From positions 3,410,001-3,474,000 of the forward strand of contig NZ_CP028158.1 of the NCBI RefSeq assembly GCF_003030345.1: a stretch of DNA of 64,000 nt, read 5' to 3'. Within the stretch, counting starts at the first letter, position 1. Every line of letters starts with the position of its first letter. The stretch comes from Plantactinospora sp. BC1 (lineage in GTDB: Bacteria > Actinomycetota > Actinomycetes > Mycobacteriales > Micromonosporaceae). A program made the position numbers and the translations under genes. This document shows positions 38,486 through 46,707 of the stretch, piece after piece. The notes under the pieces are model-generated. The model was not told where the DNA came from, searched no databases, and saw only the letters and a program-made list of their open reading frames with translations.

Positions 38486-39529
38486 TCAGGCGGACTGGCG
38501 GTGCACCAGGTGGGTGTCGAGCAGCACGTACGGCACCTCGCGCTCCTCCCGGCGGATCCGCGAGACGAGCAGCCGGGCCATCTGCCGCCCCATCTCCTCC
38601 ATCGGCTGGAAGACGGTGGTCAGCGGCGGCTCGGTCTGCCGGGCGATCGGGGCGTCCTCGAAGCCGACCACCGCCACGTCCTCCGGCACCCGCCGGCCGG
38701 ACTCGCGCAGCGCCCGCAGCGCCCCGCAGGCCATCAGGTCGGAGGCGACGAAGACCGCGTCGAGATCGGGGCAGCTGTCCAGCAGCCGGCGCATCGCCGC
38801 CGCGCCGCTGGTCTCGCTGAAGTCGCCGTACGCGATCATGGCGTCGCTGACCAGCCCGCCGCTCTCCCGTACCGCGTCCTGGTAGCCGGCCAGCCGGGCC
38901 ACGCCGACGCCCATGTCCTGCGGGCCGGCGATGGTCGCCACCCGCTTGCGGCCCTGCCCGACCAGGTGTTCGACCGCCTGCCGGGCGCCTCCGGCGTTGT
39001 CCACGTCGACGAAGTACGCCCCGGACGGGTCGCCGAGCATCCGGGCCGGCCGGCCGCCGAGCACGGTCGGCAGCCCGCGCTGCTCCAGCAGGGTCGGCAG
39101 CGGGTCGGCGTCGTGCAGCGAGAGCAGGAGCACCCCGTCCACGTGCTGGTTGGTCAGGTGGTGCTCGACCCGCTCCCGCTCGGCCGGTGACTGGGCCATC
39201 GCCAGCCAGAGCTGCATCGGGGTCTCCAGCAGTGCGGAGCTGATCCCCCGCACGATGCCGGCGAAGAACGGCTCGCCGAAGACCCGCTCCTCCGACTCGG
39301 AGACCACCAGGGCCACCGAGTCGGTCCGCTGGGTGACCAGGGCCCGGGCCGCCCGGTTCGGCACGTAGCCCAACTCGGCGATGGCCCGCTGCACCGCCGC
39401 CCGGGCCTCGGGGCTCACCTGGGGTGATCCGTTGACGACGCGGGACACGGTGCCCCGCCCCACTCCGGCGCGGGCGGCGACCGCGTCCAGGGTGGGCCGC
39501 CCGAGCGAGCGGGTGCGCTGGGTTGTCAT
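38486..39529 (-). CDS. cebR: LacI-family repressor, CebR-like
   Basis: 347 residues from the ATG at 39529. The N-terminal LacI HTH (TLDAVAARAGVGRGTVSRVV, hinge NGSPQVSPEARAAVQRAI) is followed by a periplasmic-binding-protein-like effector domain. Downstream of and co-directional with bglC-cebGFE, it is the likely repressor of that operon. CebR binds TGGGAGCGCTCCCA and is released by cellobiose or cello-oligosaccharides in Streptomyces. Matching boxes lie upstream of cebE and of the GH9 cellulase gene. No such box was found in its own upstream region, which has a different inverted repeat. Confidence 0.88.
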   Translation of the reverse strand: MTTQRTRSLGRPTLDAVAARAGVGRGTVSRVVNGSPQVSPEARAAVQRAIAELGYVPNRAARALVTQRTDSVALVVSESEERVFGEPFFAGIVRGISSALLETPMQLWLAMAQSPAERERVEHHLTNQHVDGVLLLSLHDADPLPTLLEQRGLPTVLGGRPARMLGDPSGAYFVDVDNAGGARQAVEHLVGQGRKRVATIAGPQDMGVGVARLAGYQDAVRESGGLVSDAMIAYGDFSETSGAAAMRRLLDSCPDLDAVFVASDLMACGALRALRESGRRVPEDVAVVGFEDAPIARQTEPPLTTVFQPMEEMGRQMARLLVSRIRREEREVPYVLLDTHLVHRQSA

Positions 39530-39614
39530 CGTCTGTCCCTCCGACGTCGGATGTCCGGCACCGACCCTCCGCGGGTCGGTGCCGGGCACCCCCAATACTG
39601 GCTGACCACGCCTA

Positions 39615-39629
39615 TTGAACCCTGTTCAA
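39615..39629. promoter_or_regulatory. Inverted repeat TTGAAC-N3-GTTCAA upstream of cebR
   Basis: A perfect 6-bp-arm palindrome located in the 17-bp spacer of a candidate cebR promoter (minus strand TGTCCA ... TAGGCG). A related GAAC-N3-GTTC copy lies at 39696-39706. Confidence 0.5.
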
Positions 39630-39695
39630 CCTGGACAGCGCGGTGCCGGCACCCCAACGCTCACCTAGGGGCACGACGGACCGCACGGAGAGGTC

Positions 39696-39706
39696 GAACA
39701 AGGTTC
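39696..39706. promoter_or_regulatory. Second GAAC-N3-GTTC inverted repeat
   Basis: Sequence GAACAAGGTTC, touching the last codon of bglC. It has the same half-sites as the copy at 39615-39629. Confidence 0.35.
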
Positions 39707-41138
39707 ATTGTGCGGCCAAACCGTTACGTCGGATCACCTCGGCGTACCACCTGGCGCTCGACTTCGGTATCCGGCGCTGGCTCTCGTAGTCGACGTAGAC
39801 CATGCCGAAGCGCTTGGTGTAGCCCCACGCCCACTCGTAGTTGTCAAGCAGTGACCAGGCGAAGTAGCCCCGCAGCGGCACCCCGGCGGAGATCGCGGAG
39901 TGGCAGGCCCGCAGGTGCGCGTCGAAGTAGCCGAGCCGGTCGGTGTCGTCGATCCGGCCGTCCACCACCTCGTCGACGAAGGCGGAGCCGTTCTCGGTGA
40001 TGTAGAGCGGCAGTTCCGGGTATTCCCGGTGCACCCGCTCCAGGGTCTCGACCAGCCCCGGGGCGTCGATCTCCCAGTTCATGTCGGTCACCGGCACGCC
40101 CCGGGTGACGAACCGGACCTGTTCGCTGCCGGGCCAGCAGGACTGGGCCCGCCAGTACGGCTCCGGCTCGACGCCCTCGACCGGGGCGGCGACCACGTGC
40201 CGGCTGTAGTAGTTGATGCCGAGGAACGACATCGGGGTGGAGATGGTCTCCAGGTCGCCGTCCTGGACGTGCCCGAAGTCGCTCACCGCCGCCAGGTCGG
40301 CGACCACGTCCGCCGGGTAGCTGCCGCGCAGCACCGGGTCCAGGAAGATCCGGTTGGCCAGCCCGTCGATCCGGCGGGCCGCGTCGGCGTCGTCGTCGGA
40401 GGAGGTCTGCGGGGAGACGGCGTAGAGGTTGAGAGTCACCCCGATCTCGACGTCCGGCCGGGCCGCCCGGATGGCCTGGGTGGCCAGGCCGTGCCCGAGC
40501 ATCAGGTGGTGCGCCGCCCGGACCGCCTCGCCCGGGTTGGTACGCCCCGGCGCGTGCACCCCGGAGCCGTAGCCCAGGAACGCCGAGCACCACGGCTCGT
40601 TCAGGGTGATCCAGTGCCGGACCCGGTCACCGAGGGCCGCGACGGTCAGCTCGGCGTACTCGGCGAACCGGGCGGCGGTGTCCCGGTTCGGCCAGCCGCC
40701 GGCGTCCTCGATCGCCTGCGGCAGGTCCCAGTGGTAGAGGGTGATCCACGGCTCGATGCCGTGTTCGAGCAGCTCGTCGGCGAGCCGCCGGTAGAAGTCC
40801 AGCCCGGCCTGGTTGCCCGGGCCGTGCCCGTCCGGCTGGATCCGGGGCCAGGCCACCGAGAGCCGGTACGCCTTCAGCCCCAGCTCGGCCATCAGCGCCA
40901 CGTCGTCGCGGTACCGGTGGTAGTGGTCGCAGGCGACGTCGCCGGTGTGCCCCTGGAGGACCCGCCCGGGGGTGTGGCTGAAGGTGTCCCAGATCGATGC
41001 GCTTCGACCGCCCTCGTGCACCGCCCCCTCGATCTGGTACGCCGCGGTCGCCGCGCCCCAGACGAAGCCGGGGGGAAAGGTCGCGCCTTGGCCCTCCTCG
41101 AGCAGTTGCGTGGACAGTGGGCTCGTGGAGTTGCTCAC
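39705..41138 (-). CDS. bglC: GH1 beta-glucosidase
   Basis: 477 residues, GTG start overlapping the cebG stop (GTGA). N-terminal [19 protein letters not shown] is the GH1 signature. Acid/base E181 in TLNEPW and nucleophile E382 in YITENG are present, as is the C-terminal [17 protein letters not shown]. There is no signal peptide, so it acts in the cytosol, hydrolysing cellobiose imported by CebEFG to glucose. It is encoded last in the cebEFG-bglC operon. Confidence 0.96.
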   Translation of the reverse strand: MSNSTSPLSTQLLEEGQGATFPPGFVWGAATAAYQIEGAVHEGGRSASIWDTFSHTPGRVLQGHTGDVACDHYHRYRDDVALMAELGLKAYRLSVAWPRIQPDGHGPGNQAGLDFYRRLADELLEHGIEPWITLYHWDLPQAIEDAGGWPNRDTAARFAEYAELTVAALGDRVRHWITLNEPWCSAFLGYGSGVHAPGRTNPGEAVRAAHHLMLGHGLATQAIRAARPDVEIGVTLNLYAVSPQTSSDDDADAARRIDGLANRIFLDPVLRGSYPADVVADLAAVSDFGHVQDGDLETISTPMSFLGINYYSRHVVAAPVEGVEPEPYWRAQSCWPGSEQVRFVTRGVPVTDMNWEIDAPGLVETLERVHREYPELPLYITENGSAFVDEVVDGRIDDTDRLGYFDAHLRACHSAISAGVPLRGYFAWSLLDNYEWAWGYTKRFGMVYVDYESQRRIPKSSARWYAEVIRRNGLAAQ

Positions 41139-42043
41139 GACTTGACGGCGCCTTCCATGATGCCGCCGATGATCTGGCGGCCGAAGATGATGAACACGAT
41201 CAGCAGCGGCAGGGTCGCCAGCGCGGTGCCGGCGAACAGAGCTACATAATCCGTCTGGTAGAGGCCGGACGAAAGGATCTTCAACGAGTACTGCACCGTC
41301 GGCGTGTCGGGGGTGAGCACGACGAACGGCCAGAGGAACTCGTTCCAGGTCTGCATGAAGGTCAGCAGGCCGAGTACGGCCGCCGCCGGGCGCAGTGCCG
41401 GCAGCACCACGTTCCAGTAGACCCGCCAGGTGGAGCAGCCGTCGAGCCGGGCGGCCTCGATCAGCTCGTCGCTGACCGCCGACATCGCGTACTGGCGCAT
41501 CATGAAGACCCCGAAGCCCTGGACCAGGAACGGCACGATGACCGCCTGGAGGGTGCCGGTCCAGCCCAGCTCCACCATCATCAGGTAGAGCGGGATGATG
41601 CCGAGCTGGGTCGGGACCATCATGGTCAGGATGATCACCAGCAGCAGCGCGTTGCTGCCCCGGAACTTGAGCTTGGCGAAGGCGAAGCCGGCCAGGGTGG
41701 AGAAGAAGATCACCGAGATGGTCACCACGGAGGAGACCACGGCCGAGTTGACCAGGCCGTAGAGGAACGCGGCGTCCTCGTTGGCCAGCATCCGTTCGAT
41801 GTTGCTGAAGAGCTTGCCGCCCGGGGTCGGCGGCATCTCGTAGACCGCGCTGTTGTCCCGGGAGGTGATGATGAACGACCAGACGATCGGAAAGACCGAG
41901 AGCACCGAGCCGATCACCAGCGCGAGGTAGGTCAGCGGGCTGGCCTGCCAGAGCCGGGCCCCGGGCGCGCCCCGGCCGCGGCGTCGGCGGGACGGCTGCG
42001 GCGTCGGGCTGACGGTACGGGGCAGAGTCTGGATGGTGGTCAC
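41135..42043 (-). CDS. cebG: Sugar ABC transporter permease (CebG-like)
   Basis: 302 residues, GTG start overlapping the cebF stop by GTGA, with GGGGGAG upstream. Six hydrophobic helices and the EAA loop ([20 protein letters not shown]) that contacts the ATPase. Inner-membrane partner of CebF. The ATPase (MsiK-type, shared) is not encoded in this window. Confidence 0.93.
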   Translation of the reverse strand: MTTIQTLPRTVSPTPQPSRRRRGRGAPGARLWQASPLTYLALVIGSVLSVFPIVWSFIITSRDNSAVYEMPPTPGGKLFSNIERMLANEDAAFLYGLVNSAVVSSVVTISVIFFSTLAGFAFAKLKFRGSNALLLVIILTMMVPTQLGIIPLYLMMVELGWTGTLQAVIVPFLVQGFGVFMMRQYAMSAVSDELIEAARLDGCSTWRVYWNVVLPALRPAAAVLGLLTFMQTWNEFLWPFVVLTPDTPTVQYSLKILSSGLYQTDYVALFAGTALATLPLLIVFIIFGRQIIGGIMEGAVKS

Positions 42044-43023
42044 TTCTGCTCCCCCTTGACCGAGCGGCGGACCATCGCAAAGTTGATCAACGCGAAGATG
42101 ACGATCATCAGAAAGAGCAGCCAGGACATCGCGGCGCCGGACCCGTACTCGAAGTTGCCGGTGAAGGTCCGTTCGTAGATGTACATCGCCAGCGTCTGGA
42201 ACTCGTTCGAGGCGCCGCCGCGGATCAGCCCGAAGCCGTACATCAGGGGCTCGGTGAAGATCTGCAGACCGCCGATGGTGGAGATGATGATCGTGAAGAG
42301 GATGGTCGGCCGGATCAGCGGGACGGTGATCTTCCAGAACTGCCGCCAGGTGGAGGCCCCGTCCAGCGACGCCGACTCGTAGAGGTCCTTGGGGATGGCC
42401 TGCATCGCGCCGAGGTAGATCAGCGCGTTGTAGCCGGTCCACCGCCAGTCGACCATGAAGGCGATCGCGAACCAGGAGGCGTAGCGGTTGTCCCGCCAGG
42501 CGATCGGGTCGATTCCGACGGTGCCGAGCAGCCAGTTCACCAGGCCGTACCGGTCGGCGAAGATCAGCGCGAAGATGATGCCGACCGCGGCCACCGAGGT
42601 GATGTTGGGGATCAGGATCCCCATCCGGAACAGGGTGCGGCCGCGCATCTGCCGGTTTAGCAGGTTGGCGATCATCAGCGCCACCACGAGCTGCGGCACG
42701 GTGCTGAGCACGAACATGCCGAAGGTGTTGTAGGCGGCGTTCCAGAACTGCGAGTCGTCCAGCAGGACCCGGTAGTTCTCCAGCCCGACGAACTCCTTGG
42801 TGCCGCTGAGCAGGTCGTACTCGAAGAGCGAGACGTAGACCGTGTAGAGGACCGGGAAGAGGCCGAAGACCCCGAAGAGGAGGAAGAACGGGGCGACGTA
42901 GAGGTACGGCGAGTACTTGATGTCCCAGCGCCCCAGGCGGTACGACCGCCGGCGGTGCGTCGGTTCCGGGGTGGGTGGCGTGGCAGCGTGCCGTGGTGGT
43001 GCCGCGCCGACGACAGAGCTCAT
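42040..43023 (-). CDS. cebF: Sugar ABC transporter permease (CebF-like)
   Basis: 327 residues from the ATG at 43023 (AAGGA 8 nt upstream). Six transmembrane helices and the EAA loop ([19 protein letters not shown]). It forms the heterodimeric cello-oligosaccharide permease with CebG. It follows cebE after a 132-bp gap with two strong hairpins. Confidence 0.93.
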   Translation of the reverse strand: MSSVVGAAPPRHAATPPTPEPTHRRRSYRLGRWDIKYSPYLYVAPFFLLFGVFGLFPVLYTVYVSLFEYDLLSGTKEFVGLENYRVLLDDSQFWNAAYNTFGMFVLSTVPQLVVALMIANLLNRQMRGRTLFRMGILIPNITSVAAVGIIFALIFADRYGLVNWLLGTVGIDPIAWRDNRYASWFAIAFMVDWRWTGYNALIYLGAMQAIPKDLYESASLDGASTWRQFWKITVPLIRPTILFTIIISTIGGLQIFTEPLMYGFGLIRGGASNEFQTLAMYIYERTFTGNFEYGSGAAMSWLLFLMIVIFALINFAMVRRSVKGEQK

Positions 43024-43065
43024 TGCGGGGTCCTTCCGGGGAGGTGGACCGGCCGGTGACCTCGC

Positions 43066-43104
43066 GGCGGTGCCCACACCCTCGCGGGGGGTGTGGGCAC
43101 CGCC
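43066..43104 (-). terminator. Strong intra-operon hairpin 1 between cebE and cebF
   Basis: A perfect 16-bp stem (43066-43081 with 43089-43104) and 7-nt loop. Such structures commonly lower read-through or protect the upstream binding-protein mRNA, giving more binding protein than permease. Confidence 0.75.
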
Positions 43105-43108
43105 GCCG

Positions 43109-43135
43109 GCCCACGGGCACTGCTCACCCGTGGGC
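43109..43135 (-). other. Intra-operon hairpin 2 between cebE and cebF
   Basis: A perfect 9-bp stem (43109-43117 with 43127-43135) and 9-nt loop, located between the cebE stop and hairpin 1. Confidence 0.6.
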
Positions 43136-43155
43136 GCGGCAGGTCACCGGTCGAC

Positions 43156-44466
43156 CTAGCTGGTCAGCTTCTTGGCCTCGTCCATCGCCTTCTTCCAGGC
43201 GGCGTCCGAGCTGAGCTGGCCGCGCTCGGCCGCCTGCATCTGCGGCTCGACCACCGTCTCCCAGATCTGCTGGTGCTTGGCGCCGAGGAAGACCGGCTTC
43301 ATGTTCTTGACGCTCTCACCGAAGATCTCGCCGGTCGGGGCGCCGCTGAAGTACTCGCTCTTCTTGTCCTTGAACGCCGGGTCCTCGATGCCGGCGATGT
43401 CGGACGGCATGGCACCGGCCTCCTTGAACGCCGCCAGGTGGCCCTCCTTGCTGGTCAGGTACTTGGCCAGCAGGTACGCCTCCTTCGGGTGCTTGGTCTG
43501 CGCCGGCACCGCGAGGTAGGAGCCGCCCCAGTTACCGCCACCGCCGGGGATCTTGGCGATGTCCCACTTGCCGGCGTTCGCCGGGCCGGACTTCGGCGCG
43601 ATGACGCCCTCGGTCATCCAGGCCGGGCACGGGATGGTGGCGAACGCCGAGTTCTTGAAGGCGGCGTCCCAGTCGGCGCTCCAGCGCTGCGCCTTGGCGG
43701 TCAGTCCGTCGGCTGCCATCTGCAGGCCCATGTCCCAGGTCTGCTTGACGACCGGGTTGGTGTCGCCGATGAACTTGTTGTCCTTGTCGAAGAAGAACGT
43801 CTCGGAGTTCTGCATGACGTGCGGCTGCATCAGGCTGGTCGCGCTGTCCAGCCAGGCGGCCTTGGCCTTGCCGCTGGCCTTGAACTCCTTGCCCAGCGCG
43901 ATGTAGTCCTGCCAGGTGCTGATCCGCTGCGACACCTCTTCGCGGTCGGTCGGCAGGCCGGCCTGCTGGAAGAGGTCCTTGCGGTAGCACATCGCCAGGC
44001 CGCCGACGTCGGTGCCGAGCCCGATCAGCTTCTTGCCGTCCGGGGTCATGGCGTTGTTCCACTTCCACTCGGGGAAGTTGGACTTCAGCTCGTCGGCACC
44101 GAGCTCCAGCAGGTTGGCGAACTTGTCGTGGTTCTGCACGTACCCCAGCAGCACGCCCTCTTCGAGCCCGACCACGTCGCCGGCACCGCTGCCCGCGGCG
44201 AGCCACTGCACCAGCTTCGGCTGGAAGTCGCGCAGCTCGCCCATCTTCTGGTGCTCGACCTTGATGTTGGGGTTGGCGGCCTCGAAGTCCTTGATCGCCT
44301 GGTCGTAACCGAAGTTCTGGAAGGTCTGCAGGACCAGCTTGACCTGTCCCCCTTCGCCGGTGGACCCATCGTTGTCGCTCTTGCTGCACGCCGTGCTGCC
44401 GAGAGCCACGCCCGCGGCGAGCGCGGCGACCGCGACGGTGCGGAGCCGGCGCCTGATGACGCTCAT
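43156..44466 (-). CDS. cebE: Sugar-binding lipoprotein (CebE-like)
   Basis: 436 residues. Lipobox LGSTAC with the acylated Cys at 27; mature protein is a family 1 extracellular solute-binding protein (FGYDQAIKDFEAANPNIKVE, KHPKEAYLLAKYLTSKEG). It captures cellobiose or cello-oligosaccharides outside the cell for CebFG. First gene of the operon; promoter and two CebR-type boxes lie upstream. Confidence 0.92.
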   Translation of the reverse strand: MSVIRRRLRTVAVAALAAGVALGSTACSKSDNDGSTGEGGQVKLVLQTFQNFGYDQAIKDFEAANPNIKVEHQKMGELRDFQPKLVQWLAAGSGAGDVVGLEEGVLLGYVQNHDKFANLLELGADELKSNFPEWKWNNAMTPDGKKLIGLGTDVGGLAMCYRKDLFQQAGLPTDREEVSQRISTWQDYIALGKEFKASGKAKAAWLDSATSLMQPHVMQNSETFFFDKDNKFIGDTNPVVKQTWDMGLQMAADGLTAKAQRWSADWDAAFKNSAFATIPCPAWMTEGVIAPKSGPANAGKWDIAKIPGGGGNWGGSYLAVPAQTKHPKEAYLLAKYLTSKEGHLAAFKEAGAMPSDIAGIEDPAFKDKKSEYFSGAPTGEIFGESVKNMKPVFLGAKHQQIWETVVEPQMQAAERGQLSSDAAWKKAMDEAKKLTS

Positions 44467-44681
44467 CCCTGACCCCTCTCAGGTGGGTAACTCGTGTTGT
44501 GGTGGTGTCGGAGATTCATCTGTGTCGACCGTGCTGCTGATGCCGGTGTCCCGGGTCGTTCGGTGGCGCGAAGGTGCGTGTGTCCGACCGCCGACCGGCG
44601 CCGGGCGGGTCGCCCGGCGCCGTGCCATGGGATTCGGTTTGACGCCACCTCAACGGTTCTGTGGCTTGGGCCACAAACCGC

Positions 44682-44695
44682 CGGGAGCGCTCCCA
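44682..44695. promoter_or_regulatory. CebR-type operator 1 at cebE
   Basis: CGGGAGCGCTCCCA, identical to the box at the GH9 gene, placed at the predicted transcription start. Confidence 0.85.
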
Positions 44696-44697
44696 TG

Positions 44698-44726
44698 AGA
44701 TTGCCGGCGCGTTTCGGGGGTGTCAA
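44698..44726 (-). promoter_or_regulatory. cebE promoter
   Basis: Minus-strand TTGACA (44721-44726), 17-bp spacer, CAATCT (44698-44703). It sits between the two CebR-type boxes. Confidence 0.75.
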
Positions 44727-44734
44727 TGGGCATC

Positions 44735-44748
44735 TGGGAGCGTTCCCA
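44735..44748. promoter_or_regulatory. CebR-type operator 2 at cebE
   Basis: TGGGAGCGTTCCCA, one change from the consensus palindrome, just upstream of the -35 element. Confidence 0.8.
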
Positions 44749-44924
44749 TTTCGTTACCGTCGGCGCCGGGTCACTCACCCGCAAAGCGGGCGTTATCCCC
44801 GAGGTAACGCGTGCGCCGACCTCCGGCCCGACGCCGGTCGATCAGGCGGTGCCGCTCCGCCGGTCAGCGCTGCACAGTGGCCGGTGCCGGCCGCCGCCCG
44901 GCGACCCCTCCCGGCGTACCCGGA

Positions 44925-45470
44925 TCAGCTCAGCCAGCGGGCCAGGGTGCTCGCCCGGCCGGCGTCGAAGGTCGACGGATCAAAGGGTCGCCCCAGCCAG
45001 TCGCGCAGCGACTCGTGCTCCGGATGGTCCGGGTCGGCCATCGCGGCGAGGAACCGGCGGTAGCCGTACGGGCCACCGACGTCCTCCGGCGGGCAGGCCC
45101 CCGCACCGGCGGTGCAGACCGGGTACCGCTCGTCGGGATCGGCGCCGAAGACGTCCTCGACGATCACGTCGTGTTCCCACCAGTCGCCGAAGTCGTAGGT
45201 GTAGAGGAACCGGCCACCCTTGGTCGCCACCGCGTCCAGCCGGGTGTCCAGCTCGTCGCGGAGCGTCAGCTCACCCTCCGGATCCGGTACGCCGTACTGC
45301 ACCCCGTCGATCTCGAACGAGTGCAGGTGGCAGTTCTGCCAGCCCAGTACGGACTGGAACAGCCGGTGCACCCGGTCCAGGGTGTAGCCGCCCGGCACCA
45401 GCACCCGCCGCCAGACCGGCGGTGTGACGTCGGCGAGCGACACCTTGAGCTGGAAGATCTGACGGCGCAT
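44925..45470 (-). CDS. Plasmid pRiA4b ORF-3-like protein
   Basis: 181 residues from the ATG at 45470 (GGGAG upstream). Family signs: IFQLKVSLADVTPPVWRRVL, HRLFQSVLGWQNCHLHSFEI, TYDFGDWWEHDV and a C-terminal CPPEDVGGPYGYRRFL. The family is widespread and uncharacterised. Its start codon is only 33 bp from the start of the divergent Cys-rich ORF. Confidence 0.9.
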   Translation of the reverse strand: MRRQIFQLKVSLADVTPPVWRRVLVPGGYTLDRVHRLFQSVLGWQNCHLHSFEIDGVQYGVPDPEGELTLRDELDTRLDAVATKGGRFLYTYDFGDWWEHDVIVEDVFGADPDERYPVCTAGAGACPPEDVGGPYGYRRFLAAMADPDHPEHESLRDWLGRPFDPSTFDAGRASTLARWLS

Positions 45471-45503
45471 CGTCTCCCACCCTCTCGGCATAGGCTTACC
45501 GGC

Positions 45504-45623
45504 ATGATCTGCCGAGCCTGCCGGGACGACAGGCACGACGACTGCCGGGGCCGCAACTGGTGCGACTGCCAGCACCGTACCCCCGCACCCGTACCTCCGG
45601 TCACCGGTCCGGCCAGCGAATGA
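45504..45623 (+). CDS. Tiny Cys-rich protein coupled to the reductase
   Basis: 39 codons. Six of the first 22 residues are Cys or His arranged CxxC ... C ... CDCQH, suggesting a small zinc site; the tail is Pro-rich. Its stop overlaps the start of the RibD-like reductase gene (ATGA at 45620-45623), so translation is coupled. Proteins of this size and pattern recur before RibD-like reductases in actinomycetes from memory; no function known. Confidence 0.6.
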   Translation: MICRACRDDRHDDCRGRNWCDCQHRTPAPVPPVTGPASE

Positions 45624-46363
45624 CCGGTAATGTCGGAATAACCCGGCTGTGGCCCGACCCCACGCCGGCTGCCCTGGACGAGTCGGCGCTGATCGCGCTC
45701 TATCCCCGCCCCGACCGGCCCCACCTCCGGATGAACTTCGTCGCCAGCGTCGACGGTGCGGTCGAGCTGGACGGCCACTCCGCCGGGCTCTCCTCCGCGC
45801 CGGACAAGCGGGTCTTCGGGCTGCTCCGGATGGTCTGCGACGTGCTGCTGGTCGGCGCGGGCACGCTGCGGCACGAGGCGTACCGGGCGCTCCGGCTCGA
45901 CGAGCGGCGCCGGGCCTGGCGCCGGGAGCACGGGCTGGCCGAGTACCCGACCCTGGTCGTGGTCTCCCGGGCGCTGAACCTCGACCCGGAGTCGGCGGCC
46001 TTCGCGGACGCCCCGGTCCGGCCGGTGGTGCTCACCGCCGAGCGGGCCGAGGCGCCGGCCGGGCTCGACGGCGTCGCCGAGCTGCTGCGCCGCGGCGAGG
46101 AGCGGGTCGACCTGGCCGCCGGCCTCGCCGAGCTGCACCGCCGTGGGCACGGCCAGGTGCTCTGCGAGGGCGGGCCGCACCTCTTCGGCTCGCTGACCGC
46201 CGCCGGCCTGGTCGACGAGGTCTGCCTGACGGTGGCGCCGATGCTGACCGGTCCGGGCGCCGGGCGGATCACCGCCGGGCCGACCACCACGCCGCAGGGG
46301 ATGTCGCTGCGGCACGTCCTCGCCGCCGGGGACGAGCTGCTGCTCCGGTACGTCCGCGGCTGA
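45620..46363 (+). CDS. RibD C-terminal-like pyrimidine reductase
   Basis: 247 residues from the ATG at 45620. RibD_C/dihydrofolate-reductase-like fold: MNFVASVDGAVELDG, VLLVGAGTLRHEAYRALRL, LCEGGPHLFGSLTAAGLVDE, TVAPMLTGPGAGRITAG. Homologues reduce 5-amino-6-ribosylamino-uracil phosphate or related ribosides with NADPH in riboflavin or deazaflavin routes. No deaminase domain and no rib operon are nearby, so the substrate is uncertain. Confidence 0.85.
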   Translation: MTGNVGITRLWPDPTPAALDESALIALYPRPDRPHLRMNFVASVDGAVELDGHSAGLSSAPDKRVFGLLRMVCDVLLVGAGTLRHEAYRALRLDERRRAWRREHGLAEYPTLVVVSRALNLDPESAAFADAPVRPVVLTAERAEAPAGLDGVAELLRRGEERVDLAAGLAELHRRGHGQVLCEGGPHLFGSLTAAGLVDEVCLTVAPMLTGPGAGRITAGPTTTPQGMSLRHVLAAGDELLLRYVRG

Positions 46364-46707
46364 GCCGGCCCGGCGGTGCCCCGGAGGCAGTGGTACGCCG
46401 ACTCCGGCCGGCGCCGCGCCCGACCGGTGCCGGCGTGTTGCCCCGGCCGACGGGTGGATTGAGGGTCATCATGGCGCAGGAGGCTAGTCGGGCACCGGGA
46501 GCGGACCGCCAAGATCTGGTTAATGCGTCGCAAAGCAGCCGTGTACGACCGAGCGCGGGACGAACCCGACGACCACCCGGCCGCACCGCCGCGCCGCGTT
46601 GGCACGGTGTCGTACTAGTGAGGCAGGATGCGACTCGTGTGTCTTGACCAGATTCTCACCCTGACCGACGCGACACCGACCGGGGCGACACCCAGCGGAG
46701 TGGCACG
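46364..46707. other. Region upstream of herA
   Basis: 344 bp. Two short frames (46471-46647 and 46523-46618) have weak or no ribosome sites and no recognisable product. TTGACC at 46644-46649 could be a -35 but no clear -10 follows at proper spacing. The area near 46500-46640 is AT-richer than its surroundings. Confidence 0.5.

Larger units (their letters stand above)
44467..44924. other. 458-bp region upstream of cebE
   Basis: Contains the cebE promoter, two CebR-type boxes and a short hairpin (GTGGC/GCCAC, about 44661-44674) in the leader. The 3' end of the convergent-side gene at 44925 adjoins it. No coding frame is supported. Confidence 0.7.

Noticed and set aside
46471-46647. Small ORFs in front of herA (57 and 31 codons)
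   Set aside because: Ribosome sites are weak or absent and the products are low-complexity with no recognisable motif.
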